A stretch of DNA of 34,816 nt from Pseudonocardia acidicola (GTDB lineage: Bacteria > Actinomycetota > Actinomycetes > Mycobacteriales > Pseudonocardiaceae), in NCBI RefSeq assembly GCF_012911935.1, contig NZ_JAAXLA010000074.1:1-34816 (forward strand), in the 5' to 3' direction. The notes under the pieces were generated by a model that saw only the letters and a program-made list of their open reading frames with translations, did no database searches and was not told the origin of the DNA. Each line of letters starts with the position of its first letter. Within the stretch, counting starts at the first letter, position 1. The translations under genes were made by a program, and so were the position numbers. This document shows, piece after piece, positions 1 through 8,683 of this stretch.

Positions 1-149
1 CCTGGCTGCAGCTGGCCGAAGCCACCGTGACCGGTCGCATCCTGCACATCACCGCCATGCTCGGCACCTCCGACCGGACACTGGCCCTGAGCCGGGCCGC
101 CCGACTCGGCCTCTACATCCCGCGGATGCTGATCAAGCGGCGACGCTGA
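1..149 (+). CDS. 3' end of an unidentified gene
   Basis: An open frame enters from the left edge in frame 3 and stops at TGA 147-149, giving the last 48 residues of a protein. The tail is basic (ends IKRRR) and mixed hydrophobic/polar. I recognise no domain in so short a piece. The strong hairpin at 234-274 lies 85 bp downstream and probably ends its transcript. Coding status rests only on the open frame and the high-GC codon pattern, so confidence is modest. Confidence 0.45.
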   Translation, partial: WLQLAEATVTGRILHITAMLGTSDRTLALSRAARLGLYIPRMLIKRRR

Positions 150-233
150 GGCTTTCACGTCGAGATCGGAGGTGAGATCAACGGCCCCCGCCCCGGTGGA
201 CGCCGACCGGTGACCACGCCGCACAGCATCACT

Positions 234-274
234 GTCAGGGGCCCTGTCCGAGACCATCGGACAGGGCCCCTGAC
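234..274. terminator. Bidirectional hairpin terminator
   Basis: A perfect 18-bp inverted repeat: GTCAGGGGCCCTGTCCGA at 234-251, 5-nt loop GACCA, exact complement at 257-274. It sits between the plus-strand gene ending at 149 and the minus-strand recombinase remnant ending at 286, so it can serve both convergent transcripts. There is no T-tract, which is common for actinobacterial terminators. Confidence 0.8.
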
Positions 275-285
275 CTTGTGAGTGA

Positions 286-588
286 CTACGTCCCCGCGGC
301 CGGGAAGATCCGGTCCATCGCCGTTGCTCCGTTGTCGACGACGGGCCGGATCTGCTTGCGGTAGATCAGCTCGGTTACCGACGTGCCGCTGTGGCCCACG
401 AGGCGGGAGATCTGTTCGATGGGCATGCCGCCGTCGGAGAGCAGGGACACGAAGCTGTGCCGTAACTCTCGCGGCGTCCAGTCCTTGGCGGGGAGCTTGG
501 CCGCGGTGGCGATCCGGCGGAACGCGCGTCGGACGTTCGCGGCGTCGAGCTGGGTGCCGACCTGTTGACGGCGCTCAGGTGAATCTCC
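286..588 (-). pseudogene. Tyrosine recombinase/integrase, C-terminal fragment
   Basis: About 100 residues of the catalytic C-terminal half of a phage-integrase-type tyrosine recombinase (DNA strand exchange). Visible motifs are PRELRHSF (HxxR-box region, with Arg at the first His position), LVGHSG (catalytic His/GH box) and TELIYRK, where the Tyr is the likely nucleophile. The stop is TAG at 288-286. The N-terminal arm-binding and core domains are missing, because the frame runs straight into the left end of the IS21 element at about 589. The rest of the gene is not found on the other side of the element. This is an inactive remnant of an integrative element or prophage. Confidence 0.75.
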
Positions 589-595
589 CCAGAGC

Positions 596-615
596 TGCTC
601 ACTGAAATTCCCCAC
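596..615. repeat. IS21 left terminal inverted repeat
   Basis: Twenty bases that match the complement of 2973-2992 at 18 positions; mismatches are at repeat positions 8 and 12. It begins with TG, as IS21-family ends usually do. Confidence 0.75.
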
Positions 616-700
616 CCGCGTGGCTCCGCCGAGACGGCGGAGGTCCCCTCGAAGCTGCTGGTCTCTCACCACCCGCAGCCCGAAGGGACCTCCACCTCTC

Positions 701-2082
701 ATGCTCACACGGGAGGACGACGTGGACGCACACGCGCTCCACCGCCGGGGCTGGACGATCTCCGCGATCGCCCGGCACCTGGGCCATGACCGCAAGACCA
801 TCCGCGCCTACCTCAACGGTGAACGCGTTGCCGGACAACGCAAACGCACCACCCCGGACGGGTTCGACCCGTTCGCCGTCTACTGTCGAGAGCGCCTGGC
901 CGAGGACCCGCATCTGTGGGCGACCACCCTGTTCGACGAGCTGGTCGACCTGGGCTACCAGCGCTCGTATCCGACGTTCACCCGCCAGCTCCGTGCCCGC
1001 GGGCTGCGCCCGCCGTGTGAGGCCTGCCGCCCGGCCAAGGGACGGCCCTCCGCGCCGATCGAGCACCCGCCCGGGGTCGAGACCCAGTTCGACTGGCTCG
1101 AGCTCCCGAACCCGCCCGCGCACTGGGGCTGGGGGTCGAGGCGTTCCTGCTGGTCGGGTCCCTGGCACACTCGAGCCGCTGGCGCGGGGTGCTGGCCGAG
1201 TCCACCGACCAGCCCCACCTGATCGACGCCCTGCACCGGGTCGCCGCCGCGCTCGGCGGGCTGACCCACACGTGGCGGTTCGACCGGATGGCCACGGTCT
1301 GCCACCCCGACTCCGGCGTCGTGACCGCGTCGTTCGCCGCGGTCACGAAGCACTACGGGGTGTCGGTGGCGGTCTGCCCGCCGCGGCGCGGGAACCGCAA
1401 GGGCGTGGTGGAGAAGGCCAATCACACCGCCGCGCAGCGCTGGTGGCGCACCCTCCCGGACGAGACGACGATCGAGCAGGCCCAGGCCTCGTTGGACCGA
1501 TGGTGCGCGCTGCGCGGGGACACCCGACTGCGCCCCACTCCCGACGGCAAGGCCACGGTGGTCACCGTCGCCGCGACCGAACCCCTCGCCGCGCTGCCCG
1601 CCCCGTTCCCCGCGGTCCTGCGGGTCGAGCGGACGGTGTCGGCGCAGGCGCTGGTGTCCTTCCGCGGCAACCAGTACTCGGTCCCGCCCGAGCTGGCCCG
1701 CGCCCGGGTCCAGGTCGCGCTGCGGCTCGGCGCCACCGACCTCGACATCGCCACCGCCGCGGGGACGGTGATCGCCCGCCACCGGCTCGCCCCCGCCGGG
1801 GCCGGGGCCACCGTCCGCGACTCCGGACACGTCCTGGCCCTGGAACGGGCCGTGCTGGCCGCGTTCACCGACGCGCCCCCGCACCGCCGCAAGCAGCGCA
1901 TCCCACCCGGCCCGGCCGCCAAGGCCGCGGCCGCCGTGCTACGCGCCCACCCCGGGCAGCCGGCACCCGATCAGCTCCCGTCCACACCGGACACGACCTT
2001 CGACACAAGCACCGGTGACGAGGTCGTGGTCGATCTCGCCCGCTACACCGCCGCAGCCCAGGGAAGGAACACCCTCCGATGA
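701..2082 (+). pseudogene. istA: IS21-family transposase IstA, frameshifted
   Basis: IstA is the DDE recombinase of IS21 elements. The first part starts at ATG 701 and runs in frame 2: an HTH region near the N-terminus (GWTISAIARHLGHDRKTI) and the first catalytic Asp region (ETQFDWLEL). At the G-run 1131-1135 the frame must move to frame 1, where the protein resumes as VEAFLLVGSLAHSSRW and continues to the stop at 2080-2082, including GVVEKANH with the catalytic Glu. Adding one G to the run restores a single frame, so this is a one-base deletion. The stop overlaps the istB start (ATGA). Confidence 0.8.
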
Positions 2083-2959
2083 CCAGCGCCGACACGGGCC
2101 ACACCACGACCGGGCCCGCCGCCCTCGCGGCAACCCCGCGCATGCCCGAGCCGAGCACCCCGGCCCAGGCACGGCTCTACCAGCAGCTGCGCGGGCATCT
2201 CGCCGCCCTGAAGCTGCACACCGCCGCCGAAGCGCTGCCCGCGGTGCTCGACCACGCCGCGGCCGAGAAGCTCTCGCTGACCGCCGCCCTGGAACGCCTG
2301 CTCGCCCTCGAGGTCGACGCCACCGAGACCCGCCGCCTCGCCGGGCGGCTGCGGTTCGCCTCACTGCCCACCCCCGCCACCCTCGAGGACTTCGACTACG
2401 ACGCCCAACCCGCCCTCGACCGCGCCCTGGTCACCGAGCTGGCCACCTGCCGCTACCTCGAGAGCGCGACCAACGTCCTGCTCATCGGGCCCCCCGGCAC
2501 CGGCAAGACCCACCTCGCCGTCGGGCTCGCCCGCAAGGCCGCCGAAGCCGGCTACCGCACCTACTTCACCTCCGCAGCCGACCTCGCCGCCCGCTGCCAC
2601 CGCGCCGCCATCGAGGGCCGCTGGGCCTACACCATGCGCTTCTTCGCCGGCCCCACCCTGCTCGTCATCGACGAGCTCGGCTACCTCCCCTGCCCGCCGA
2701 GGCCGCGTCCGCGCTGTTCCAGGTCGTCGCCCAGCGCTACACCAAGACCAGCATCATCCTGACCACCAACCGCGGCGTCGGCGCCTGGGGCGAGATCCTC
2801 GGCGACACCACCGTCGCCGCCGCCATGCTCGACCGCCTCCTGCACCGCTCCGTCGTGCTCAACCTCGACGGCGACTCCTACCGCCTACGCGACCACCACG
2901 CCCGCACCGACACCCTCCGACGCGCCACCACCGGCAACACCCGACGACCCCTATCCTGA
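2079..2959 (+). pseudogene. istB: IS21-family helper ATPase IstB, frameshifted
   Basis: IstB is the AAA+ ATPase that assists IstA in target selection. From ATG 2079 the frame shows the N-terminal helical region, Walker A GPPGTGKTH and Walker B LLVIDELGYL. Just after Walker B the frame breaks at the C-run 2687-2690. One extra C gives LPLPAEAASALFQVV and continues in frame 2 through sensor-type TTNRGVGAWGEILGD and the C-terminus, stopping at 2957-2959. As in istA, the lesion is a one-base loss in a homopolymer. Confidence 0.8.
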
Positions 2960-2972
2960 CCACCGCCACCGA

Positions 2973-2992
2973 GTGGGGAAATTCGGTGAGCA
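2973..2992. repeat. IS21 right terminal inverted repeat
   Basis: This is the inverted partner of 596-615 (18/20) and ends in CA. Read outward it happens to encode a GKFGEQLW-like peptide similar to the outward reading of the left end. That similarity comes from the inverted repeat and is not gene homology. Confidence 0.75.
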
Positions 2993-2999
2993 ACTCTGG

Positions 3000-3533
3000 C
3001 CAAGATCAAGAAGCGCCATCACCGGTGCCCTGCGTGAGCACCTTCTCAGCCAACCCGCCCACGAACTCGCGGCCTGGGCAATTACTCGCCACCCGCTGCG
3101 CCTGGGCCAGGACCGGTGGGGCACCGCCGACGAACCCGCCGCCGTCGCCTCCCTCGACCCCACCAGCATCCAGCACCGCGCCGTCGCCCGGCACCTCCGC
3201 GGGATCAGCAACGAACTCGACGTCGCCATCGCCACTCGCTTCGCGGGGATCGATCTCAACGCGGCCCTGGCCACCCAGCTACCCGCACCAGCAACAACCC
3301 CGTTGCCAACATCCTCAGGCCTTGAGGCTGGCACGGAGTCGGAGCCTCACGCGGTGCCCACGGCCGCGGGAGCATTCAAGATCGCGTCCGGCGCGCTGGC
3401 CCCCGATGTGACCGACGACGCGAAGTTCGCCAACCGCGCCGGACCCTCCGCCGCACGCTCCGCAGCCCCTACAGCCATCACGTCACCTGTGACAACGTCA
3501 GCAGTCTCGGAGCAGGGCGTTTGGCTGCATTGA
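3000..3533 (+). pseudogene. Unrecognised fragment between IS elements
   Basis: A frame open from inside the right IS21 end to TGA 3531-3533 encodes about 177 residues outside the IS. The first 90 look protein-like (HLLSQPAHELAAWAITRHPL, RAVARHLRGISNELDVAIA) and the rest is Ala/Thr/Pro-rich. I recognise no family. No native start is visible, because the frame enters from the IS end, so this is most likely the 3' portion of a gene cut by the insertion. It may also be noncoding. Confidence 0.3.
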
Positions 3534-3654
3534 TCCCTATGGCCGCCCGGCTTCACCATCGGGGATTCAGCATGGCCAGACAGCAAGCCATTCGGGACTG
3601 TCCGATCTCCGGCTCTGGTACAGAAGCGGTGGTCGGTCAGCTGAGCAGGATCCG

Positions 3655-4380
3655 TTGTCGGAGCAGTGGGAAGCTGGAGGCGTTGCTGGGCAGACCGACC
3701 CCGACGCTCTCGCCGAGTTGGCCCGCGGCCGGCTGCGCAGCAAGATCCCCGCCCTACGTGAGGCGCTGGCCGGCCGATTCCGCGTCGAGCACCACGGGCT
3801 GCTGGTCGCACAGATGCTGGCCCACATCGACTTCCTCGAAGCCGCCATCGCCGAGCTCGATGCGAGCCTCGACACCGCCGCGGCGCCGTTCGTGGCCATG
3901 CTGAAACGGGTGTGCACCATCCCCGGTGTCTGCATCCGGACAGCGATCATGTTGCTCGCCGAGTGCGGTGCGGACATGACCGTGTTCCGCACCGCCGCGC
4001 ACCTGGCCAGCCGGGCGGGGATATGTCCGGGCAACAACATCTCCGGCGGGAAGAGCCGAACCGGACGGACCCGGCACGGCTCGGTCGCCCTACGCACCGC
4101 GCTCACCGAGGCCGCGCATGCCGCCGCCCGCACGAAGGGCACCTACCGCGCCGCCCACCACGCCCACATCCGCGGCCGCCGCGGCCAGCTCAAAGCCATC
4201 GGCGCGACCCGCCACGATCTGCTCATCGCCTACTGGCACGTCGTCCACGACCACGTCGACTATGCCGACCTCGGCCCGGACTGGGCCCAACGCCGTCGCT
4301 CCACCGAGTACCGCACCCGAGGGCTGGTCCACCAACTCGAACAACTCGGCCACACCGTCACCCTCGAAGCCACTACCTGA
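3655..4380 (+). pseudogene. IS110-family transposase, C-terminal half
   Basis: About 240 residues match the C-terminal Transposase_20 half of IS110-family transposases: CTIPGVCIRTAIMLLAECG, the CPGNNISGGKSRTGRTRHG block with the active-site Ser region, EAAHAAARTKGTY, and an end in LVHQLEQLGHTVTLE. The N-terminal DEDD (RuvC-like) domain is absent. The last recognisable upstream piece, SSGKLEALL, lies in frame 2 at about 3660-3687, so there is also a frameshift close to 3690. This is a remnant without function. Confidence 0.75.
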
Positions 4381-4424
4381 ACAACGGGCCTGCGGCCCGA
4401 CTGAACAACGGGCCTGCGGCCCGA
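4377..4424. repeat. Two tandem copies of a 24-bp unit with a small hairpin
   Basis: Two exact tandem 24-base copies, 4377-4400 and 4401-4424, each beginning CTGAACAACGGGC. Each contains GGGCC-TGC-GGCCC, able to form a 5-bp stem. The first copy includes the TGA stop of the IS110 transposase remnant, so the duplication arose at that gene's 3' end. Confidence 0.8.
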
Positions 4425-4506
4425 GCTTCGCGTCGGTGGTCACTGATTCACACCTCAGCATCTCACTGTCAGATCGCATGGCCGAGTTGCCGCATGATCT
4501 TGAAAA

Positions 4507-5659
4507 GTGGGGACTGTCAGCAAGATCGTGTGTGAGGCGGTGATCCGGCAGGCTGGAGCGGCAGCTCCGGCCGGGAAGGATCATCGTTGACGGAGATCGA
4601 AACGACGGGCGAGTCGGCCGTCGAGCAGGCAGGCCCGTCGGCACCGCCGGCGGGCCTGGACGTCCAACTGGTCCATGAGCTGATCGAGAAGGCCCGCCGG
4701 TCCGGGGTGTCACTGGTCGGCCCGGACGGGCTGTTGGCCGGGGTGACCCGGACGGTGCTGCAGACCGCGCTGGACGCGGAGATGACCGAGCACCTGGGCT
4801 ACGAGAAGGGCGACCGCACCGCTGGTCGGGTGGGCAACCATCGCAACGGCAGCTCACCGAAGACGGTGCGCACCGAGGTCGGGCCGGTGAGGTTGCCGGT
4901 GCCGCGGGACCGCAACGGCAGCTTCGAGCCGCAGATTGTGCCCGAGCATGCCCGCCGGGTCGAGGGCTTCGACGAGGCCGTCATCAGCCTCTACGCGAAG
5001 GGCCTGACCACCGGGGAGATCGCCGCGCACCTGGCCGGAATCTAGGGCACCGCGGTGTCCCGGGAGCTGATCTGGAAAGGTCACCGACAAGGTCATTGAC
5101 GAGCTCACCACCTGGCAGAACCGGCCCCTCGACCGCGTCTACCCCGTCCTGTTCATCGACGCCATCCACGTGAAGATCCGCGACGGACAGGTCGCGAACC
5201 GGCCGATCTACGTCGTGCTCGGCATCAACTGCGAGGGCGAACGCGACGTGCTCGGGCTCTGGGTCGGTACCGGCGGCGAGGGCGCCAAGCACTGGATGGC
5301 GGGCCTGACTGAGCTGGGCAACCGCGGCGTCGCCGATGTGTGCATCGTGGCCTGTGACGGACTCAAGGGCCTGCCCGAGGCGATCGCCGAGGTGTGGCCA
5401 CTGGCCACCGTCCAAGGCTGCGTCGTGCACCTGGTGCGGGCCACCCTTGCGCTACGCGTCGAAGGCGCACTGGAGCGCAATCACCAAGGGGCTGCGCACC
5501 GTCTACACGGCCCCGACCGCCGACGCGGCCGAGGCGCGGTTCGCCGAGTTCGAACGCGAATGGGGCGAGCGCTACCCGGCGATCAGCCGGCTCTGGCGCT
5601 CGTCGTGGGAGCAGTTCACCCCGTTCCTGGCGTTCCCGCCGGAGAGCCTCGCTGTGTAG
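4507..5659 (+). mobile_element. Decayed, 3'-truncated IS256-family element
   Basis: The left end is suggested by GGGGACTGTCAGCAAGATCG near 4508-4527, typical of the outer end of actinobacterial IS256-family (mutator-type) elements, 60-80 bp before the transposase start. The transposase sequence stops matching at about 5645 and no right terminal repeat is visible, so the 3' end is lost. Confidence 0.6.
4587..5659 (+). pseudogene. IS256-family (mutator-type) transposase, nonsense- and frameshift-inactivated
   Basis: The N-terminal part from TTG 4587 carries the typical RTVLQTALDAEMTEHLGYEKG and VRTEVGPVRLPVPRDRNGSF segments. It ends at a TAG at 5043-5045 where the family normally has Tyr. Beyond it the protein resumes in frame 1 after a one-base shift near 5083 (VTDKVIDELTTWQNRPLDR, then FIDAIHVKIRD with the first catalytic Asp). 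It shifts again at an extra T near 5455 into frame 2 (SKAHWSAITKGL) and ends prematurely at 5659 after FLAFPPE. The C-terminal block with the catalytic Glu (TTNAIESLN in the family) is missing. Confidence 0.8.
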
Positions 5660-6154
5660 GTGGGCCGTCGGCGGAGGTGCGGGAATCGGCTGGATCAGTA
5701 CCTGCCGCAACGGCACAGAGTTGTCCCGAGAGGAGCACGGTGATCGTGGCGCTGCTCGACAGCGACCCGATGCCCCAGCCCCGTTCGGGCCGCCAAGTCC
5801 CGTACAACCGCGGTTCGCGCTGCGTCGTGCCGTCCGGGCGGGTCACGACGGGCCGCTCTGCTCCGTCGCGCGGTCGATCAACTGCCGTCCCGCCGCCTTC
5901 GTAGCGGCGGCCCCGCCGCAAGTGCCGCGCCCGCCGCGCCGGCTGCACCCGCGGAGCCAGCAGCGCCGGCACTGCCTGCCGAGCCAGCGGCACTGCCCGC
6001 TGCCGCCGCCCCCCACTGGTCACAGCGGCACCGGCCGGTCTCGGTGGACTCGTCGAGGCGCGGGTCGGTACCGACCCTGGCCCGGAGGCCGCACCAGCCC
6101 GAAACCTGTGCTCGGGTGCCGGACCGGTGCGGGTGAGGGGTGTTGCGGTTGGGG
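5660..6154. other. 495-bp stretch without a recognisable gene
   Basis: This lies between the IS256 remnant and the stop of the crotonase gene at 6155. Frames on both strands are open by GC bias but give no family-like sequence. Around 5930-6015 the plus strand has an Ala/Pro/Glu-rich low-complexity reading (AAPAEPAAPALPAEPAAL) with no start and no continuation. It may be the scar of a linker-containing gene or simple repeat DNA. I see no clear terminator for the minus-strand operon. Confidence 0.5.
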
Positions 6155-6979
6155 TCAGTCCTCGCGCGCGGGCGTGCGGTTGAAGGCGGGCGTCCGCCGC
6201 TCGAGGAAGGCGTCGACGCCCTCCGAGACGTCGGGCCCGGGGTGGAGCGCCGCCGCAGCCCAGTAGTTCGTCGCCAGTGTCGTCGCGAGGTCGACCTGCC
6301 ACGTCGATCGGAGGGACTGCTTCGCAGCTTCGACGGCGCGCCATGACTTGGCGGCGATCCGCATGGCCAGCTCGACCGCCGTCGGGATGAGTTCGTCGGC
6401 TTCGACGACGCGGTTGACCAGACCGATTTCCAGCGCTCGCGCCGCGTCGATGACGTCGCCGGTGAGCACCAGCTCGGCAGCCATGCCGGAGCCGAGCAGC
6501 CGCGGGAGGAACCAGGTGCCGCCGTTGCCGGGGGGCAGCCCGAGGTTGATGTAGGTCTCGCCGAGCTTGGCCGCGGTGGAGGCGATGCGGATGTCGCAGG
6601 CGAGAGCCAGGTCGAGCCCGCCGGCCGTCGCGCCGCCGTTGATCGCGGCGATGATCGGGAGGCGGGAGGCCACGACGCGCTGGATCACCGGGAAGATGAC
6701 GCGGGCGTTGTACGGCTCGCCGGTGACCGGCAGCTCCCGGTCCAGGTATTCGCGCATGGCCTTGAGGTCGGCGCCGGCCGAGAACTGCCGGCCCGCGCCG
6801 GTGAGGACCAGGCAGCGGACCGAGCGGTCGGCCTCCAACTGGTCGAGCGCGGTGACGAAGTCACGCGCGATCTCCGGCACGACACCGTTGCCGCGGTCCG
6901 GCCGGTTCATCGTGAGCAGGACGACGCCGTCGCCGACCCGCTCGTGGAACAGGGTCTCGAGGTCGGTGCGGTCGCCCAT
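6155..6979 (-). CDS. Enoyl-CoA hydratase/isomerase (crotonase) family protein with altered catalytic residues
   Basis: A 274-residue crotonase-fold protein acting on acyl-CoA thioesters in the cytoplasm. The oxyanion-hole segments are clear: FSAGADLKAM (about 66-75) and the AAINGGATAGGLDLALACD block (about 111-129). The two glutamates of classical hydratases are not conserved: the Glu144-equivalent is Asp123 and the Glu164-equivalent is Tyr143 in LGETYINLG. It may therefore be a hydrolase, isomerase or C-C bond enzyme rather than a standard hydratase; this is inference. It is the last gene of a minus-strand operon, its ATG sharing one base with the thiolase stop (TGATG). No frame damage is seen. 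Confidence 0.9.
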   Translation of the reverse strand: MGDRTDLETLFHERVGDGVVLLTMNRPDRGNGVVPEIARDFVTALDQLEADRSVRCLVLTGAGRQFSAGADLKAMREYLDRELPVTGEPYNARVIFPVIQRVVASRLPIIAAINGGATAGGLDLALACDIRIASTAAKLGETYINLGLPPGNGGTWFLPRLLGSGMAAELVLTGDVIDAARALEIGLVNRVVEADELIPTAVELAMRIAAKSWRAVEAAKQSLRSTWQVDLATTLATNYWAAAALHPGPDVSEGVDAFLERRTPAFNRTPARED

Positions 6980-8148
6980 CAGGACGCGGCCTCCAGGATC
7001 GTGGCGACGGCCGCGGCATACGCACCCTTGAGCCAGCCGCCGGCGTTGACCGCCATGCCGATGCGGGCACCCTCGACCTGCCGGGCGCCGGCCCGGCCGG
7101 TGAGGTGCTGATAGACCTCGACGAGCTGGGCGGCGCCGGTCGCGCCGATCGGGTGGCCCCGGCTCATGAGCCCGCCGCTGACGTTCACCGGGATCTTCCC
7201 GCCGAGCGCGGTCGCGCCCGAGCGCACGAGCAGGTGCCCCTCGCCGGGTGCGCACAGCCCGATCTCGGCGTACTGCAGGATCTCGGCCGGGGCGGCCGCG
7301 TCGTGCAGCTCCAGCAGGTCGATGTCGTCCGGACCCAGGCCGGCATCGGTGAACGCACCGCGCGCGGCGACAGCCACCGGCTCCGAACCGCGCCCGGCCC
7401 CGGCGGCGAGGCGGGTCGCGCGGACCGTGGCGCCGGGAACGCCCAGCCGGCGGGCGTAGGCCTCCGAGACCAGGACCAGCGCCGCGGCGCCGTCGGTGGT
7501 GGGGGAGCACATCGGCAGGGTGAGCGGGTCGACGACGACCCGGGCGCCCAGCACGTCCTCGATCGTCTGCGGCTGCTGGTACTGGGCGAGGGGGTTGAGC
7601 GATCCGTGCCGCCGGTTCTTGACCGCGACGGCGGCGAAGTCCTCGACCGTCGCGCCGTGCTCGGCGATATACGTGCGGCCTTCCTCGGCGTAGACGTCGA
7701 TGAACACCGAGTTGGTCGCCGGTCCGACACCGGTGGCCGCGCCTGTCACGTCGGTGGCCCCGCCCAGCGCGGCGAAGGCGCGTCCCTTGTCGGTATGGGA
7801 GAGCTTCTCGACGCCGATCACGAGGGCGACCTCGCACCGGCCGGCCAAGATCGCCTCGAATGCGAGGTTGGCCGCCGAGCTGCTGGACGCGCACGCGTTC
7901 TCCACGTTGACCAGCGGAACCCCGGTCAGCTCCGTGCCCTGCAGCGCCACCTGCCCGCGGATCATCTCCTGGCCGGAGACGAGTCCGGCGGCCGCATTGC
8001 CGGAGAAGACCCGCTGGACGTCGGCGGCGGTGATGCCGGCGTCTTTGAGCGCGAGCTCGACCACGCTCTCCACCATGGCCCGCTCGCTGCGGTTCACCTC
8101 CCGACCGAACGGGATCATGCCGACGCCGACGATCCGTACCTTGCCCAT
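6979..8148 (-). CDS. Thiolase (SCP-x/acetyl-CoA acetyltransferase-like), catalytic Cys present
   Basis: A 389-residue lipid-transfer-protein-type (SCP-x-like) thiolase for CoA-dependent cleavage of beta-ketoacyl-CoA. The nucleophile is Cys86 in VENACASSSS. The active-site His332 lies in GGLMSRGHPIGATG, and HDAAAPAE corresponds to the HD motif of SCP-x thiolases. The C-terminal AVNAGG lacks the second Cys of classical biosynthetic or degradative thiolases, as is usual for this subfamily. The start is ATG 8148 with AAGGG upstream. A 124-bp gap separates it from the DUF35 gene, so it may also be transcribed separately. Confidence 0.92.
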   Translation of the reverse strand: MGKVRIVGVGMIPFGREVNRSERAMVESVVELALKDAGITAADVQRVFSGNAAAGLVSGQEMIRGQVALQGTELTGVPLVNVENACASSSSAANLAFEAILAGRCEVALVIGVEKLSHTDKGRAFAALGGATDVTGAATGVGPATNSVFIDVYAEEGRTYIAEHGATVEDFAAVAVKNRRHGSLNPLAQYQQPQTIEDVLGARVVVDPLTLPMCSPTTDGAAALVLVSEAYARRLGVPGATVRATRLAAGAGRGSEPVAVAARGAFTDAGLGPDDIDLLELHDAAAPAEILQYAEIGLCAPGEGHLLVRSGATALGGKIPVNVSGGLMSRGHPIGATGAAQLVEVYQHLTGRAGARQVEGARIGMAVNAGGWLKGAYAAAVATILEAAS

Positions 8149-8272
8149 ACGACCGCACCCTTCTCATCCGGCCCGCCCCGGGCCGGTCCTGCACATCCGT
8201 CGAAACGGCGATCCCCGCCGATATAGCGGGACCCCGCGCGGCCACTCCGGGCGCGCGCAGGGCCCCGGGTTC

Positions 8273-8683
8273 TCATCCGGCCAGGCGGAACCAGGCGACC
8301 GGCCGGCGCTCGATCTCGTCGCCGGTGGCGCCGTGGAACTCGACACGCGCGTCGCACGCGTAGCGGCCCCAGTCGCCGTCCTCGTCCGGCCAGAGCCGCC
8401 CGAGCAGCTGCACACCCTCGTCGAGCTTGACGACGCCGACCGCGTACGGCACGTCCTCCTCGAACCCCGTCGGCGGTCCGACCCGGTGCACCGCGAAGCT
8501 GTGCAGCACGCCCGTGCCCGACACCGCGACCCAGCTGAGGTCCGCCTCGTGGCAGAACGGGCAGACGTGGCGGGGGTACATGATGTTGCGGTCGCAGGCC
8601 TTGCAGTGCTGCACGACGAGCTCGCCGCGGCGCAGCGCGGCGTAGTACGGCTCGGTCAGCGCTTCCATCCCGGTGTCGCTCAT
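8273..8683 (-). CDS. DUF35 OB-fold/zinc-ribbon protein, partner of thiolase-like protein
   Basis: A 136-residue protein with an N-terminal rubredoxin-like zinc ribbon, Cys27-x2-Cys30 and Cys41-x2-Cys44 (VQHCKACDRNIMYPRHVCPF), followed by a beta-rich OB-fold (about 50-130) with VSGTGVLHSF. DUF35 proteins bind thiolase-fold partners; in steroid side-chain degradation the DUF35 part of ChsH2 activates the aldolase Ltp2. Its ATG overlaps the stop of the Cys-less thiolase-like gene by four bases (TCAT at 8680-8683), supporting a stoichiometric complex. The pairing is inference from adjacency and family knowledge. Confidence 0.9.
   Translation of the reverse strand: MSDTGMEALTEPYYAALRRGELVVQHCKACDRNIMYPRHVCPFCHEADLSWVAVSGTGVLHSFAVHRVGPPTGFEEDVPYAVGVVKLDEGVQLLGRLWPDEDGDWGRYACDARVEFHGATGDEIERRPVAWFRLAG

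Larger units (their letters stand above)
589..2999 (+). mobile_element. IS21-family insertion sequence with imperfect terminal inverted repeats
   Basis: The element has the istA-istB layout with a 4-nt ATGA overlap. Terminal inverted repeats can be read directly: inward from the left, TGCTCACTGAAATTCCCCAC (596-615); inward from the right, TGCTCACCGAATTTCCCCAC (complement of 2973-2992), 18 of 20 identical. The similarity continues outward as CCAGAGC/CCAGAGT, so the true ends may be 589 and 2999. I see no target-site duplication with either choice of ends, which suggests later rearrangement of a flank. Both transposition genes carry frameshifts, so the copy is probably dead unless these are sequence errors. 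Confidence 0.8.

Noticed and set aside
1131..1135. Programmed frameshifting in istA
   Set aside because: IS21-family IstA is normally made from one frame and no slippery-site-plus-hairpin arrangement is evident. istB has the same kind of lesion, so mutation or sequence error is simpler.
596..2992. Target-site duplication of the IS21 element
   Set aside because: Flanks compared for both choices of ends (596/2992 and 589/2999) show no direct repeat of 4-8 bp.
5930..6015. A possible biotin- or lipoyl-carrier gene from the Ala/Pro/Glu-rich reading
   Set aside because: There is no start, no attachment-site motif and no continuation on either side. The sequence is low in complexity.
6155..8245. 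One 696-codon open frame that could be read as a fusion protein
   Set aside because: Only the part from 6979 down encodes the crotonase. The upstream part is an Arg-rich shadow of the thiolase, which is intact in another frame from 8148 to 6979.
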